Assembly (NCBI RefSeq): GCF_000223985.1
Contig: NZ_AFWV01000024.1
Span: 1 to 32,331 of the forward strand
DNA length: 32,331 nt
Reading direction: 5' to 3'
Origin: Thiocapsa marina 5811
Lineage (GTDB): Bacteria > Pseudomonadota > Gammaproteobacteria > Chromatiales > Chromatiaceae
A model generated the notes under the pieces. That model was not told the DNA's origin. It was given only the letters and a program-made list of their open reading frames with translations, and ran no database searches. The position numbers and the translations under genes were made by a program. This document shows, in pieces, positions 17,862 through 24,327 of this stretch (positions are counted from its first letter, which is position 1; every line of letters starts with the position of its first letter).

Positions 17862-18313
17862 TCGAGACATCCGCCACCGTCGTCGAGGTGAAGCCCGGAC
17901 TCGCCTGGGTCGAAACCGTTCGGCAGAACGCCTGCGGGCACTGCGAAAGCGCGGGCAGCTGCGGTACCTCGGTGCTCGCAAAGCTGTTCGGTGCATCTCG
18001 GAGCCGTTTACGCATCGAGGATGCGTCGGGGCTGCGCGTCGGCGAGCAGGTCGTGATCGGTATCCCGGACGGGATACTGGTGCGGGCATCGTTCGTCGCC
18101 TATCTGATCCCGCTGGTGTTCCTGATCGCGGCCGCGGGCGTTGCGACACATCTCGGCGCGGGCGAGGGGCGTGTGGCCCTGATCGGCCTCGCCGGACTCG
18201 GCGTCGGACTCTGGGCGAGCGGACGACTGACCGGCGGGGCATCCGCCCGGGAACGCTATCGCCCTGTTCTCGTGCGCCGCGGGTCCGCGGTCGAGATCCC
18301 GATGCCTTTCTGA
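17858..18313 (+). CDS. RseC/MucC-family (SoxR-reducing type) membrane protein in the nif operon
   Basis: The 151-residue protein has a cysteine-rich N-terminal cytoplasmic part (Cys26, Cys29, Cys35 in NACGHCESAGSC) and two transmembrane helices (about residues 67-90 and 97-115). This is the RseC/RsxC-associated architecture. Family members are tied to Rnf/Rsx electron transfer complexes and to sigma-E or SoxR control. Its start overlaps nifX by 4 bp, so it is an integral part of the nif operon. It probably supports a nitrogenase-dedicated Rnf complex or cluster redox state; this is inferred from location. Confidence 0.85.
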   Translation: MIETSATVVEVKPGLAWVETVRQNACGHCESAGSCGTSVLAKLFGASRSRLRIEDASGLRVGEQVVIGIPDGILVRASFVAYLIPLVFLIAAAGVATHLGAGEGRVALIGLAGLGVGLWASGRLTGGASARERYRPVLVRRGSAVEIPMPF

Positions 18314-18373
18314 GGCGCGCACTGCACAAGACCGCATGTCCGGAACGGACAACCACTTAAAGAGGAAATGACC

Positions 18374-18847
18374 ATGACCGAGACGCTTGCCGGAATCGCC
18401 GCCGACGAGGGCCTGATGCAGTCCCAGTTCGTTATCGAGATGGACCGTCAGATGCGCGCCATCGATCCCTACGGCGAATTCGACCGACTCTCGACCGCCG
18501 AGCTCCTGGAGCCCTTCATCCTGACCAAGGAGAAGCGCCGGGAGATCCCCTTGGTCGGAGATCCCGACGAGACCGTCGTGGCGCGGATCAAGGCCTACTA
18601 CAACGCCATCTCCGCCATGATCGAATCCGAATGTGGGCTGATGGCCGTGCCGCTGGTCCACCTGAGCCACGAAGGGTTCGGGCGCGTCATCATCACGGTC
18701 GGCAAGCTGGTCGTGCTGGACCGCTCGGTGCGCGACGTGCATCGGTTCGGCTTCCCGACCCTGTCGAAGATGAAGGACGAGGCCGACAAGGTGCTGTCGG
18801 TCGCGCTCGAATTGATCGGCGAGCATTCCAAGGTCGCGGGCCTCTAA
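18374..18847 (+). CDS. NifX-associated nitrogen fixation protein (DUF269)
   Basis: The 157-residue protein belongs to the DUF269 family, found next to nifX in most diazotrophs. Recognisable parts are QSQFVIEMDRQMRAIDPYG, LVGDPDETVVARIKAYYNAI and VIITVGKLVVLDRSVRDVHRFGF. The ATG at 18374 is preferred over 18368, because AGAGGA (18361-18366) is 7 bases from the former and only 1 from the latter. The biochemical role is not established; a support function in FeMo-co assembly or nitrogenase maturation is assumed. Its TAA stop lies inside a palindromic intergenic repeat. Confidence 0.93.
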   Translation: MTETLAGIAADEGLMQSQFVIEMDRQMRAIDPYGEFDRLSTAELLEPFILTKEKRREIPLVGDPDETVVARIKAYYNAISAMIESECGLMAVPLVHLSHEGFGRVIITVGKLVVLDRSVRDVHRFGFPTLSKMKDEADKVLSVALELIGEHSKVAGL

Positions 18848-18928
18848 ATCGCGCGGTCTGCGATCCGCGTTGTTTGCGCGGAACCCGGGCCTCCCGGTTG
18901 TCTGCGACCTCTGCGGGGCGCGATTTAG
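18844..18928. repeat. Palindromic intergenic repeat, copy 1
   Basis: CTAAATCGCGC (18844-18854) and GCGCGATTTAG (18918-18928) are perfect 11-bp inverted ends of an ~85-bp element. The TAA in the left end is the stop codon of the DUF269 gene. The next bases (TGCGATCCGCGTTGTTTG) resemble the corresponding part of copies 2 and 3. Its transcript could fold as a long hairpin between two nif genes. Confidence 0.7.
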
Positions 18929-18968
18929 GTGATTCAGAAAACTCAGACGTAGGTTGGAGGTTGAGGGT

Positions 18969-19184
18969 ATGACGGGTGATGAGATTCGTGCCTTGGAGAA
19001 GGCCGTGAGCAAGGCGAAACGCATCGCCACCGAGCGGGCCGGTGAGCTGCATGACCTGGTGGAGGATCGGTTGCCCGCCGGGTACGAGGAGATTCCCGGC
19101 ATCGCTCAAGCGACTTACGACGCATGCCTCGCCTGGGCGCAGGCCAATGCTGCGCTCAAGGCGGCTCAGGCCGAGAGTGCTTGA
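18969..19184 (+). CDS. DUF683 small nif-associated protein (CCE_0567-like)
   Basis: This 71-residue helical protein matches the DUF683 family, a small Rop-like helical hairpin coded in nif clusters. Two amphipathic helices (EIRALEKAVSKAKRIATERA and ATYDACLAWAQANAALKAAQ) flank a loop with LPAGYEEIPGIA. The start is ATG 18969 because GGAGG (18956-18960) is 8 bases upstream; the TTG at 18954 overlaps that site and is unlikely. A family relative is described as a metalloprotein, but the role in nitrogen fixation is unknown. Confidence 0.9.
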   Translation: MTGDEIRALEKAVSKAKRIATERAGELHDLVEDRLPAGYEEIPGIAQATYDACLAWAQANAALKAAQAESA

Positions 19185-19217
19185 ACGAAACCCTTTTTCG
19201 AACATGGAGAAACACCC

Positions 19218-19529
19218 ATGAGTGTCATCACAGGCATGACCCGCGGCGGCGTCGAATGGACGCCTGCGTTCATCGAGAGCATCAATCAAAACAACTGCAT
19301 CGGCTGCGGCCGCTGCTATAAGGTCTGTCCTCGGGATGTCTTCGAGCTGGTCGACCGCGAGGATCTCGATCTGGAAGAGCTCGACGACGAGGGCGACGAC
19401 GACTTCGACGAGGCACCGGGCATGGTCATGAATCTCAAGGACGCCCTCGACTGCATCGGCTGTCAGGCGTGCTCCCGGGTCTGTCCCAAAAAGTGTCTCT
19501 CGCACGAGCCGCTTGCGGTCGCTGCCTAA
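19218..19529 (+). CDS. fdxB: Nif-specific ferredoxin III (2[4Fe-4S])
   Basis: The 103-residue electron carrier has two cluster motifs: Cys27/30/33/37 (CIGCGRCYKVCP) and Cys79/82/85/89 with an extra Cys93 (CIGCQACSRVCPKKC). They are separated by a very acidic loop (about residues 46-65) typical of ferredoxin III from nif operons. GGAGA lies 7 bases before the ATG. It probably donates electrons to FeMo-co assembly proteins or to nitrogenase. The TAA stop is inside repeat copy 2, which ends the operon. Confidence 0.95.
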   Translation: MSVITGMTRGGVEWTPAFIESINQNNCIGCGRCYKVCPRDVFELVDREDLDLEELDDEGDDDFDEAPGMVMNLKDALDCIGCQACSRVCPKKCLSHEPLAVAA

Positions 19530-19610
19530 ACCGCGCCCAGCGTGGTATGCGTCGTGTGTTGAATCGGTCTGGCCGCGCCGGCTCCGATCATTCTCGGAGC
19601 CGGCGCGGTT
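19526..19610. repeat. Palindromic intergenic repeat, copy 2
   Basis: Left end CTAAACCGCGCC and right end GGCGCGGTT (19602-19610) bound an ~85-bp element, with at least 9 bp of perfect inverted match. The TAA at 19527-19529 is the fdxB stop codon. The block GCGT-G-ATGCGTCG after the left end is shared with copy 3 (27912). A separate strong hairpin occupies its right half. Confidence 0.7.
19573..19608 (+). terminator. 15-bp hairpin at the end of the nif operon
   Basis: Positions 19573-19587 (CCGCGCCGGCTCCGA) are the exact reverse complement of 19594-19608, with a 6-base loop. This is one of the strongest hairpins in the window and lies 44 bp after the fdxB stop. There is no proper U-tract behind it, so it may stall polymerase or protect the 3' end of the transcript rather than act as a classic terminator. 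Confidence 0.6.
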
Positions 19611-19644
19611 GCCGTTCGTCATCCTGCCGGATTCGGCGGACCGA

Positions 19645-20319
19645 TCAGGCCGTAATAGGCACGATCGTGATATCGACCCGGCGGTTGAGCTGGCGGCCTG
19701 CTTCGGTCTCGTTCGAGGCGATCGGCTGATTCTTGCCGTAGCCGGTGGCGATGATGCGCTGCGGCAGGACCCCGTCGGACTCCATGTAGTACTGAACGGC
19801 ACCGGCGCGTCGCTGGGAGAGCAGTTGGTTATGTTCCGCCGAGCCGGTACTGTCGGTATGGCCGGAGATCAAGAGCTCGGTCTTGCCGTACTTGCTGACG
19901 ATTGCCGAGATCTTGTCCATGGTGCTGTAAAAGCCCGGCTGGATGCGGTCTGAATCGATCTCGAAGGTGGTCGCACCCGTCATCCGGACCAGCAGTTGAT
20001 CGTTCGGCAGCTTCTGCACGCTGATCATGCCGCTGGCGATCTCGTCGGCGAGCGCCTTTTCGAAATCCTTACGTTGATCTTCCATATAGGCGCCGACGGC
20101 GGTCCCGATGAGGGCCCCGCCGACCGCGCCGATCAGGGCACCGCGCCCCGCGTTGGCACTGAACGAGCCGATGATCGCACCCGCGGCCGCCCCCCCGGCG
20201 CTGCCGATCGCGGCGCCCGCGCCGGTTTCGGTCAGGCCGGAGCCGTCGGCTGCGCAGCCGACGACCAGGACAGCGGCAAGCGCGGATGCGGCGAGGCGTT
20301 TCAAGGGACGCATTGTCAT
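19645..20319 (-). CDS. OmpA-family lipoprotein with glycine zipper (YiaD-like)
   Basis: The 224-residue lipoprotein has a signal peptide ending in VLVVGC (Cys22). A Gly/Ala-rich glycine-zipper stretch follows (GAGAAIGSAGGAAAGAIIG...ALIGAVGGALIGTAVGAY, about residues 30-80). The C-terminal OmpA domain binds peptidoglycan and carries the hallmark ISGHTDSTGS...NQLLSQRRA and GYGKNQPIASNETEAGRQLNRRVDI. It anchors the outer membrane to the cell wall. The start is ATG 20319 with a GGGAG upstream; the longer open frame to 20379 would put 20 residues before the signal sequence. Confidence 0.92.
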   Translation of the reverse strand: MTMRPLKRLAASALAAVLVVGCAADGSGLTETGAGAAIGSAGGAAAGAIIGSFSANAGRGALIGAVGGALIGTAVGAYMEDQRKDFEKALADEIASGMISVQKLPNDQLLVRMTGATTFEIDSDRIQPGFYSTMDKISAIVSKYGKTELLISGHTDSTGSAEHNQLLSQRRAGAVQYYMESDGVLPQRIIATGYGKNQPIASNETEAGRQLNRRVDITIVPITA

Positions 20320-20581
20320 CTGGGTTCTCCCGTAGAGCGGTATTGGTGATTCGAGGTCGAAATCGTGATCGCGGATCATAGCAGAGGCGCGCGGGGCTCG
20401 CGTCGGGGAGACACGCCCGGAATCACCGATGTTCCTGCTGCACCTTCAGCGTGTCGGCTCAAACCGCTCATGTGATCTCTCAAACGCCGCCCACGACTGC
20501 ATGTCGGTGCGGGCGCTTGTCTCGGGGCGGAGCGACACAACATGTTCCCGAACGAACGACAACCCGCGGGACACGAGATCG

Positions 20582-21148
20582 ATGCTCAGACTTGCCGTGA
20601 ACCTCATCGCCTTCCAGATCGCCTGGTTTGCCTGCGTGCTGGGCGGTGCGCACGGATGGCCTTGGCTCGGGGTCGGCGTGGCCGCGCTGGTCGTTGCCCT
20701 GCACTTGCGGTTGTCCGACGCGCCGCGTCGGGAGGCGATGTTGTTGGTGCTCGTCGGCGTCATCGGCGCCGTCTGGGACGGATTCCTGGTGCGCTTCGGG
20801 TTTCTCGAGTATCCGTCCGGCATGCTCCTGCCCTGGCTTGCGCCGGTTTGGATCATTGCCATGTGGGTGGCGTTCGCGACGACCTTGAACGTGGCGCTGA
20901 GTTGGCTGAAGGGGCGTTGGACCCTGGCGGTCGTGCTCGGCGCGATCGGCGGGCCGCTCGCCTTCTACGGCGGTCACAAGCTCGGCGCCGTCGCCTTTCC
21001 GGATACGGTGGTCGCGATGGCCGTCCTTGCGGGTGGTTGGTCTTTCCTGATGCCGCTGAGCGCCTGGTTGGCGCAGCGGTTCGACGGCGCGGGTTTTCCG
21101 AAGGCCCCCGCTTTAGCCCCACTCACACAGGACAGTGCGCATGTTTGA
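20582..21148 (+). CDS. DUF2878 family membrane protein
   Basis: The 188-residue inner-membrane protein has about six hydrophobic segments and family features such as AFQIAWFACVLGG, DGFLVRFGFLEYPSG and LAPVWIIAMWVAFATTLN. The start at ATG 20582 is chosen because it begins directly with the first membrane helix. In other proteobacteria DUF2878 genes cluster with DUF1295, lipocalin and cyclopropane-synthase-like genes, often under photo-oxidative stress control. Here it is followed, with an 8-bp overlap, by the DUF1295 gene. Its function is unknown. Confidence 0.85.
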   Translation: MLRLAVNLIAFQIAWFACVLGGAHGWPWLGVGVAALVVALHLRLSDAPRREAMLLVLVGVIGAVWDGFLVRFGFLEYPSGMLLPWLAPVWIIAMWVAFATTLNVALSWLKGRWTLAVVLGAIGGPLAFYGGHKLGAVAFPDTVVAMAVLAGGWSFLMPLSAWLAQRFDGAGFPKAPALAPLTQDSAHV

Positions 21149-21935
21149 TCTCGGTCTCTACCTCGCCGGCTTGGGGGCCGCGCTCGTCATGGGTCTCGGC
21201 GCCTGGTTGGTCAGCCTGAAGCTGAACGACGTCAGTATCGTCGACTCGCTCTGGTCGCTCTTCTTCCTGCTGATGGCCGCGGTCTTCTTGCTCGGCGCTG
21301 CGGAGGTGGGCGAGCGCGCCTATCTGGTCTTCTTCCTGGTCACGCTCTGGGCGGTAAGGCTCAGCGTCTTCATCACCAAACGCAACTGGGGCCACGGCGA
21401 GGATCGGCGCTACCAGGCGATCCGGGCGGAAAACGAGCCGGGTTTTCGTTGGAAGAGCCTCTACATCGTCTTCGGTCTGCAGGCCATTCTGGCCTGGATC
21501 ATCGCGCTTCCGCTGTTGGCGGCGACACTCGGCACCAATCCGCTCGGGTGGCTCGACTACGCGGCGTTGTCGTTTTGGCTCGTCGGGCTCTTCTTCGAAG
21601 CCGTCGGCGATCAACAACTAGCCGATTTCAAGGCCCGGCCCGAGAATACGGGCAAAGTCATGGATCAAGGGCTTTGGCACTACACCCGTCATCCCAACTA
21701 TTTCGGGGAGGCCTGCATCTGGTGGGGCTACTTCTTATTTGCGCTCGCAGCCGGCGGGTGGTGGACGATCGTCTCGCCGGTGCTCATGACCTTCCTGTTG
21801 CTGCGCGTGTCCGGGGTGGCCTTGTTGGAGAAGGACATCGGCGAGCGCCGGCCGGCTTACCGCGACTATATCGCGCGGACCAATGCCTTTTTTCCGGGTC
21901 CGCCGCGGCGCGCCCGGAGTGATTCGAATCTTTGA
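21141..21935 (+). CDS. DUF1295 membrane enzyme (steroid 5-alpha-reductase / ICMT-like)
   Basis: This 264-residue polytopic membrane protein belongs to the DUF1295 family (COG3752). The C-terminal catalytic-type signature is LWHYTRHPNYFGEACIWWG, followed by a hydrophobic stretch and a LLEKDIGERRPAYRDYIARTNAFFP tail. The RHPNYFGE motif is shared with isoprenylcysteine methyltransferases and reductases that bind SAM or NADPH. ATG 21141 has AGGA 8 bases upstream; GTG 21135 is a weaker option. A role in modifying membrane lipids fits its neighbours. Confidence 0.88.
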   Translation: MFDLGLYLAGLGAALVMGLGAWLVSLKLNDVSIVDSLWSLFFLLMAAVFLLGAAEVGERAYLVFFLVTLWAVRLSVFITKRNWGHGEDRRYQAIRAENEPGFRWKSLYIVFGLQAILAWIIALPLLAATLGTNPLGWLDYAALSFWLVGLFFEAVGDQQLADFKARPENTGKVMDQGLWHYTRHPNYFGEACIWWGYFLFALAAGGWWTIVSPVLMTFLLLRVSGVALLEKDIGERRPAYRDYIARTNAFFPGPPRRARSDSNL

Positions 21936-21976
21936 AACCTCGGGGGTCGGGTGGACCAGTGTCGTATGGACAAACG

Positions 21977-22059
21977 CCGTAGGGTGGACAAGCACTGCGT
22001 GGTCCATCGGCGACGCCGCGGGGTTCGGTGGACTTCGCTCCCGCTCGTCCACCCTACGG
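21977..22059. repeat. GTAGGGTGGAC-type intergenic palindrome
   Basis: CCGTAGGGTGGAC (21977-21989) and GTCCACCCTACGG (22047-22059) are perfect 13-bp inverted ends of an 83-bp element between the DUF1295 and DUF6134 genes. A related GGGTGGACCAGTGTCGTATGGAC stretch lies just before it. GTAGGGTGG.../...CCACCCTAC elements are dispersed intergenic repeats in many gammaproteobacteria. Confidence 0.7.
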
Positions 22060-22115
22060 TGCTGGTTCGCCCTGCCGGCCGGCCTCATGAACAACGTCTA
22101 TCGGGAGACATCTAG

Positions 22116-22823
22116 ATGGCAATCAAACAAAGCCGGTCGCGACGTGCGACCGGGCAGCAGTCGCAGGCAACTGCAAGCCGTTGGTGGTCGGCCGCCGCGG
22201 TGGCGCTGATGATCGGGGCCGCACCCTTGGTCTCGGCCAACACCGAGTCGGGGAGTTTTCGATTCAAGGTCTTTCTGGATCAGGATCCGATCGGCGAGCA
22301 CAGCTTCGATGTCCGCGCGCTCGGCGAGGGCGCGCAGGTGTCGAGCCGCGCCAGCTTCGACATCAACTTCTGGATCTTCACCGCCTACAGCTACCGTCAC
22401 GAGAGTCGCGAGACCTGGCGCGACGGCTGTCTGCAGACGATCGAGGCGACCACGGACGACAACGGCAAGGACTATCGTGTTCAAGGCATGGAGAGCGGGG
22501 AGGCGCTTGCCCTGTCGGTCAACGGCGAGTCGCGGCGTCTGCCCGGTTGTGTCATGACCTTCGCCTATTGGGACCGCGATTTTCTGAAACAGGAGAGCCT
22601 CCTGAACCCTCAGACCGGCGAGCTGGTGCCGGTGCGCGTCCAGCCTCAAGGGACCGAGGCGATCCGCTTCGGCGGGGAGGACGTCGCCGCGGCGCGCTAT
22701 AAGCTCAGCACCGACGAGCTCGAGCTGATCCTCTGGTACTCCGACGAGCACGGATGGGTCGGTCTCGAAAGCGATACCGGCAAGGGCAAGACGCTGCGTT
22801 ACCAACGGATGGCGCCGACATGA
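22116..22823 (+). CDS. DUF6134-like exported protein
   Basis: The 235-residue product starts with a basic N-terminus and a signal peptide (WWSAAAVALMIGAAPLVSANT, cleavage about residue 42). A mature beta-rich domain follows, starting SFRFKVFLDQDPIGEHSFDV and ending SDEHGWVGLESDTGKGKTLRYQ. This fits the DUF6134 family, thought to form a lipid-binding-type beta fold. A GGGAGA ribosome site is upstream. The stop overlaps the lipocalin start (ATGA at 22820-22823), so the two are coupled and probably act together at the envelope. Confidence 0.8.
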   Translation: MAIKQSRSRRATGQQSQATASRWWSAAAVALMIGAAPLVSANTESGSFRFKVFLDQDPIGEHSFDVRALGEGAQVSSRASFDINFWIFTAYSYRHESRETWRDGCLQTIEATTDDNGKDYRVQGMESGEALALSVNGESRRLPGCVMTFAYWDRDFLKQESLLNPQTGELVPVRVQPQGTEAIRFGGEDVAAARYKLSTDELELILWYSDEHGWVGLESDTGKGKTLRYQRMAPT

Positions 22824-23359
22824 AGAGACTCTCGGCCCTTTTGCTCATCACACTCATGCTCGCCTTTGCGAGCGGCTGCACCGAAGAAGGAGGCGCGCCC
22901 ATGGATACCGTCAAACAGGTCGATCTCGAACGCTTCATGGGCAAGTGGTACGTGATCGCCAACATCCCGACCTTCGTGGAGAAGGGCGCCTACAACGCGG
23001 TGGAGTCCTACGCGCTCAATCCGGACGGTACCATCGCGACCACCTTCATCTTCAACAAGGACGGGTTCGACGGACCCCTGAAGACGCACAACCCGAAGGG
23101 CTTCGTGCGCGATACGACCACCAACGCACTCTGGTGGATGCAGTTCATCTGGCCCTTCAAGGCGGATTTCCGCATCGTCTGGTTGGAGCCGGACTACAGC
23201 ATCACCGTCATCGGCCGGGCCAAACGCGATTACGTCTGGATCATGGCCCGCGAGCCCGAGATCCCGCAGGCCAAGTACGACGAGATCGTCGCCTTCATCG
23301 GCGGGCTCGGCTACGACACGAGCAAGATCGAGAAGGTGCCGCAGCGTTCGGCGGGGTGA
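22820..23359 (+). CDS. Outer membrane lipocalin lipoprotein (Blc-like)
   Basis: The 179-residue bacterial lipocalin has a lipoprotein signal ending LAFASGC (Cys20). The lipocalin start motif MGKWYVIANIP is at about residues 41-51. Later family stretches are FNKDGFDGPLKTHNPKGFV, the second motif VWLEPDYSITVIGRAKRDYVWIM, and a C-terminal helix. Such proteins bind fatty acids or lysolipids at the outer membrane. The ATG overlaps the DUF6134 stop. Confidence 0.92.
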   Translation: MKRLSALLLITLMLAFASGCTEEGGAPMDTVKQVDLERFMGKWYVIANIPTFVEKGAYNAVESYALNPDGTIATTFIFNKDGFDGPLKTHNPKGFVRDTTTNALWWMQFIWPFKADFRIVWLEPDYSITVIGRAKRDYVWIMAREPEIPQAKYDEIVAFIGGLGYDTSKIEKVPQRSAG

Positions 23360-23366
23360 GATGCGG

Positions 23367-23397
23367 GCGGGGGTGTTTGGCCCCCGCGCCTCCCTTT
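23367..23397 (+). terminator. Terminator after the lipocalin gene
   Basis: GCGGGGG (23367-23373) pairs with CCCCCGC (23381-23387) over a 7-base loop, followed shortly by a pyrimidine run with TTTT. It lies 7 bp after the lipocalin stop and before the convergent PIN toxin gene. Confidence 0.6.
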
Positions 23398-23417
23398 TCG
23401 GCAGCACGCTCGAAGAC

Positions 23418-23855
23418 TCAATCCGGCTGGCGGATGAGTTCCAAGGCCTGAGCCGGCGATAGAATCCGAATCTTCTCCAGCACCGAGGCCAGATCGAGCA
23501 GATCGGTATCGCCGCTGACCAGCCACTCGGCATCCCCGACCATTGCAGTCCACACGAACTTGTCGTCGTCCGGGTCGCGACTGAAACGCTTTCGGTCGTG
23601 GTCATCCTGATCCAACTCAACCCACTCCGCTGCCGCACTGAAGTCGTGAAGGAGTGCTTGACGGTCCTCCAGCGTGAGGTATCGGTCGAACTTGGGACGC
23701 CACAAGCGGGTCTCCAGCTCGGCGAAGGTTTCCCGGGAAAACAACAAGCGTCCGTGCTCAAGCAGGAAGTGCGTCACGAGCGAGGGCGGCGTGCCGGTCG
23801 TCAATGCGGCGCTGATCAACACATTGGTGTCGATCACCGCACGCTTAGCTGTCAT
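23418..23855 (-). CDS. PIN-domain toxin (putative VapC-like RNase)
   Basis: This 145-residue PIN-domain protein is of the COG1569 'putative toxin-antitoxin system' type. Acidic active-site candidates are in AVIDTNVLISA (Asp9), ETFAELETRL, and the pairs DPDDDKFVWTA and SGDTDLLDL. PIN toxins cut RNA when their antitoxin is degraded. It overlaps the upstream antitoxin gene by 11 bp, the usual layout of an antitoxin-first operon. Confidence 0.88.
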   Translation of the reverse strand: MTAKRAVIDTNVLISAALTTGTPPSLVTHFLLEHGRLLFSRETFAELETRLWRPKFDRYLTLEDRQALLHDFSAAAEWVELDQDDHDRKRFSRDPDDDKFVWTAMVGDAEWLVSGDTDLLDLASVLEKIRILSPAQALELIRQPD

Positions 23856-24096
23856 CGGCCAGAAGCGTTTCGAGCTGCTGCTGGGTCAGCCCCTGAGCTG
23901 TGGCGTGCGCGGCGGTTTGATCCAACGTCCGGCGCAGTCGATCGGCGTAAAAAACCCGCATGGCCTCGTAGTCGCCCGGCGACACCATGATGCCTACGAC
24001 CCGATTTCTGCGTGTGACGCGAACGGGTTCGCGTTGCGCGCGATCGATAAATTCACCGAAATGGGTCTTGGCTTCGTTGGCTGTGAAGGTTTGCAT
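23845..24096 (-). CDS. Phd/YefM-family antitoxin
   Basis: The 83-residue antitoxin has the typical Phd/YefM N-terminus (MQTFTANEAKTHFGEFIDRA) and VTRRNRVVGIMVSPGDYEAM. A C-terminal tail (LTQQQLETLLADDS) would wrap the toxin. The start is ATG 24096 with GGAG just upstream; the open frame to 24123 adds nine unlikely residues. It is expected to repress its own operon and neutralise the PIN toxin. Confidence 0.85.
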   Translation of the reverse strand: MQTFTANEAKTHFGEFIDRAQREPVRVTRRNRVVGIMVSPGDYEAMRVFYADRLRRTLDQTAAHATAQGLTQQQLETLLADDS

Positions 24097-24327
24097 ACTC
24101 GGGCTCCGTCGCCGTTGAATCATGGCTTAAACTAGCCGAATCGTTCGATTCGTTCAATGCGCGTCGATCCTCATCCGGGTCGTTTCTCGTGCTCATGGCC
24201 ACGTGTTCGGTGCGTCTCGGCGCGAGAGCAACCGCCTCGTGTGAGTTTTTTCGTTGCCCTGCCGGTCCCCCCTTCCTTATCCTCCCCCGATTCGGGTCGA
24301 TTGGCCCGCTTCCAGGCAGATCGCACT

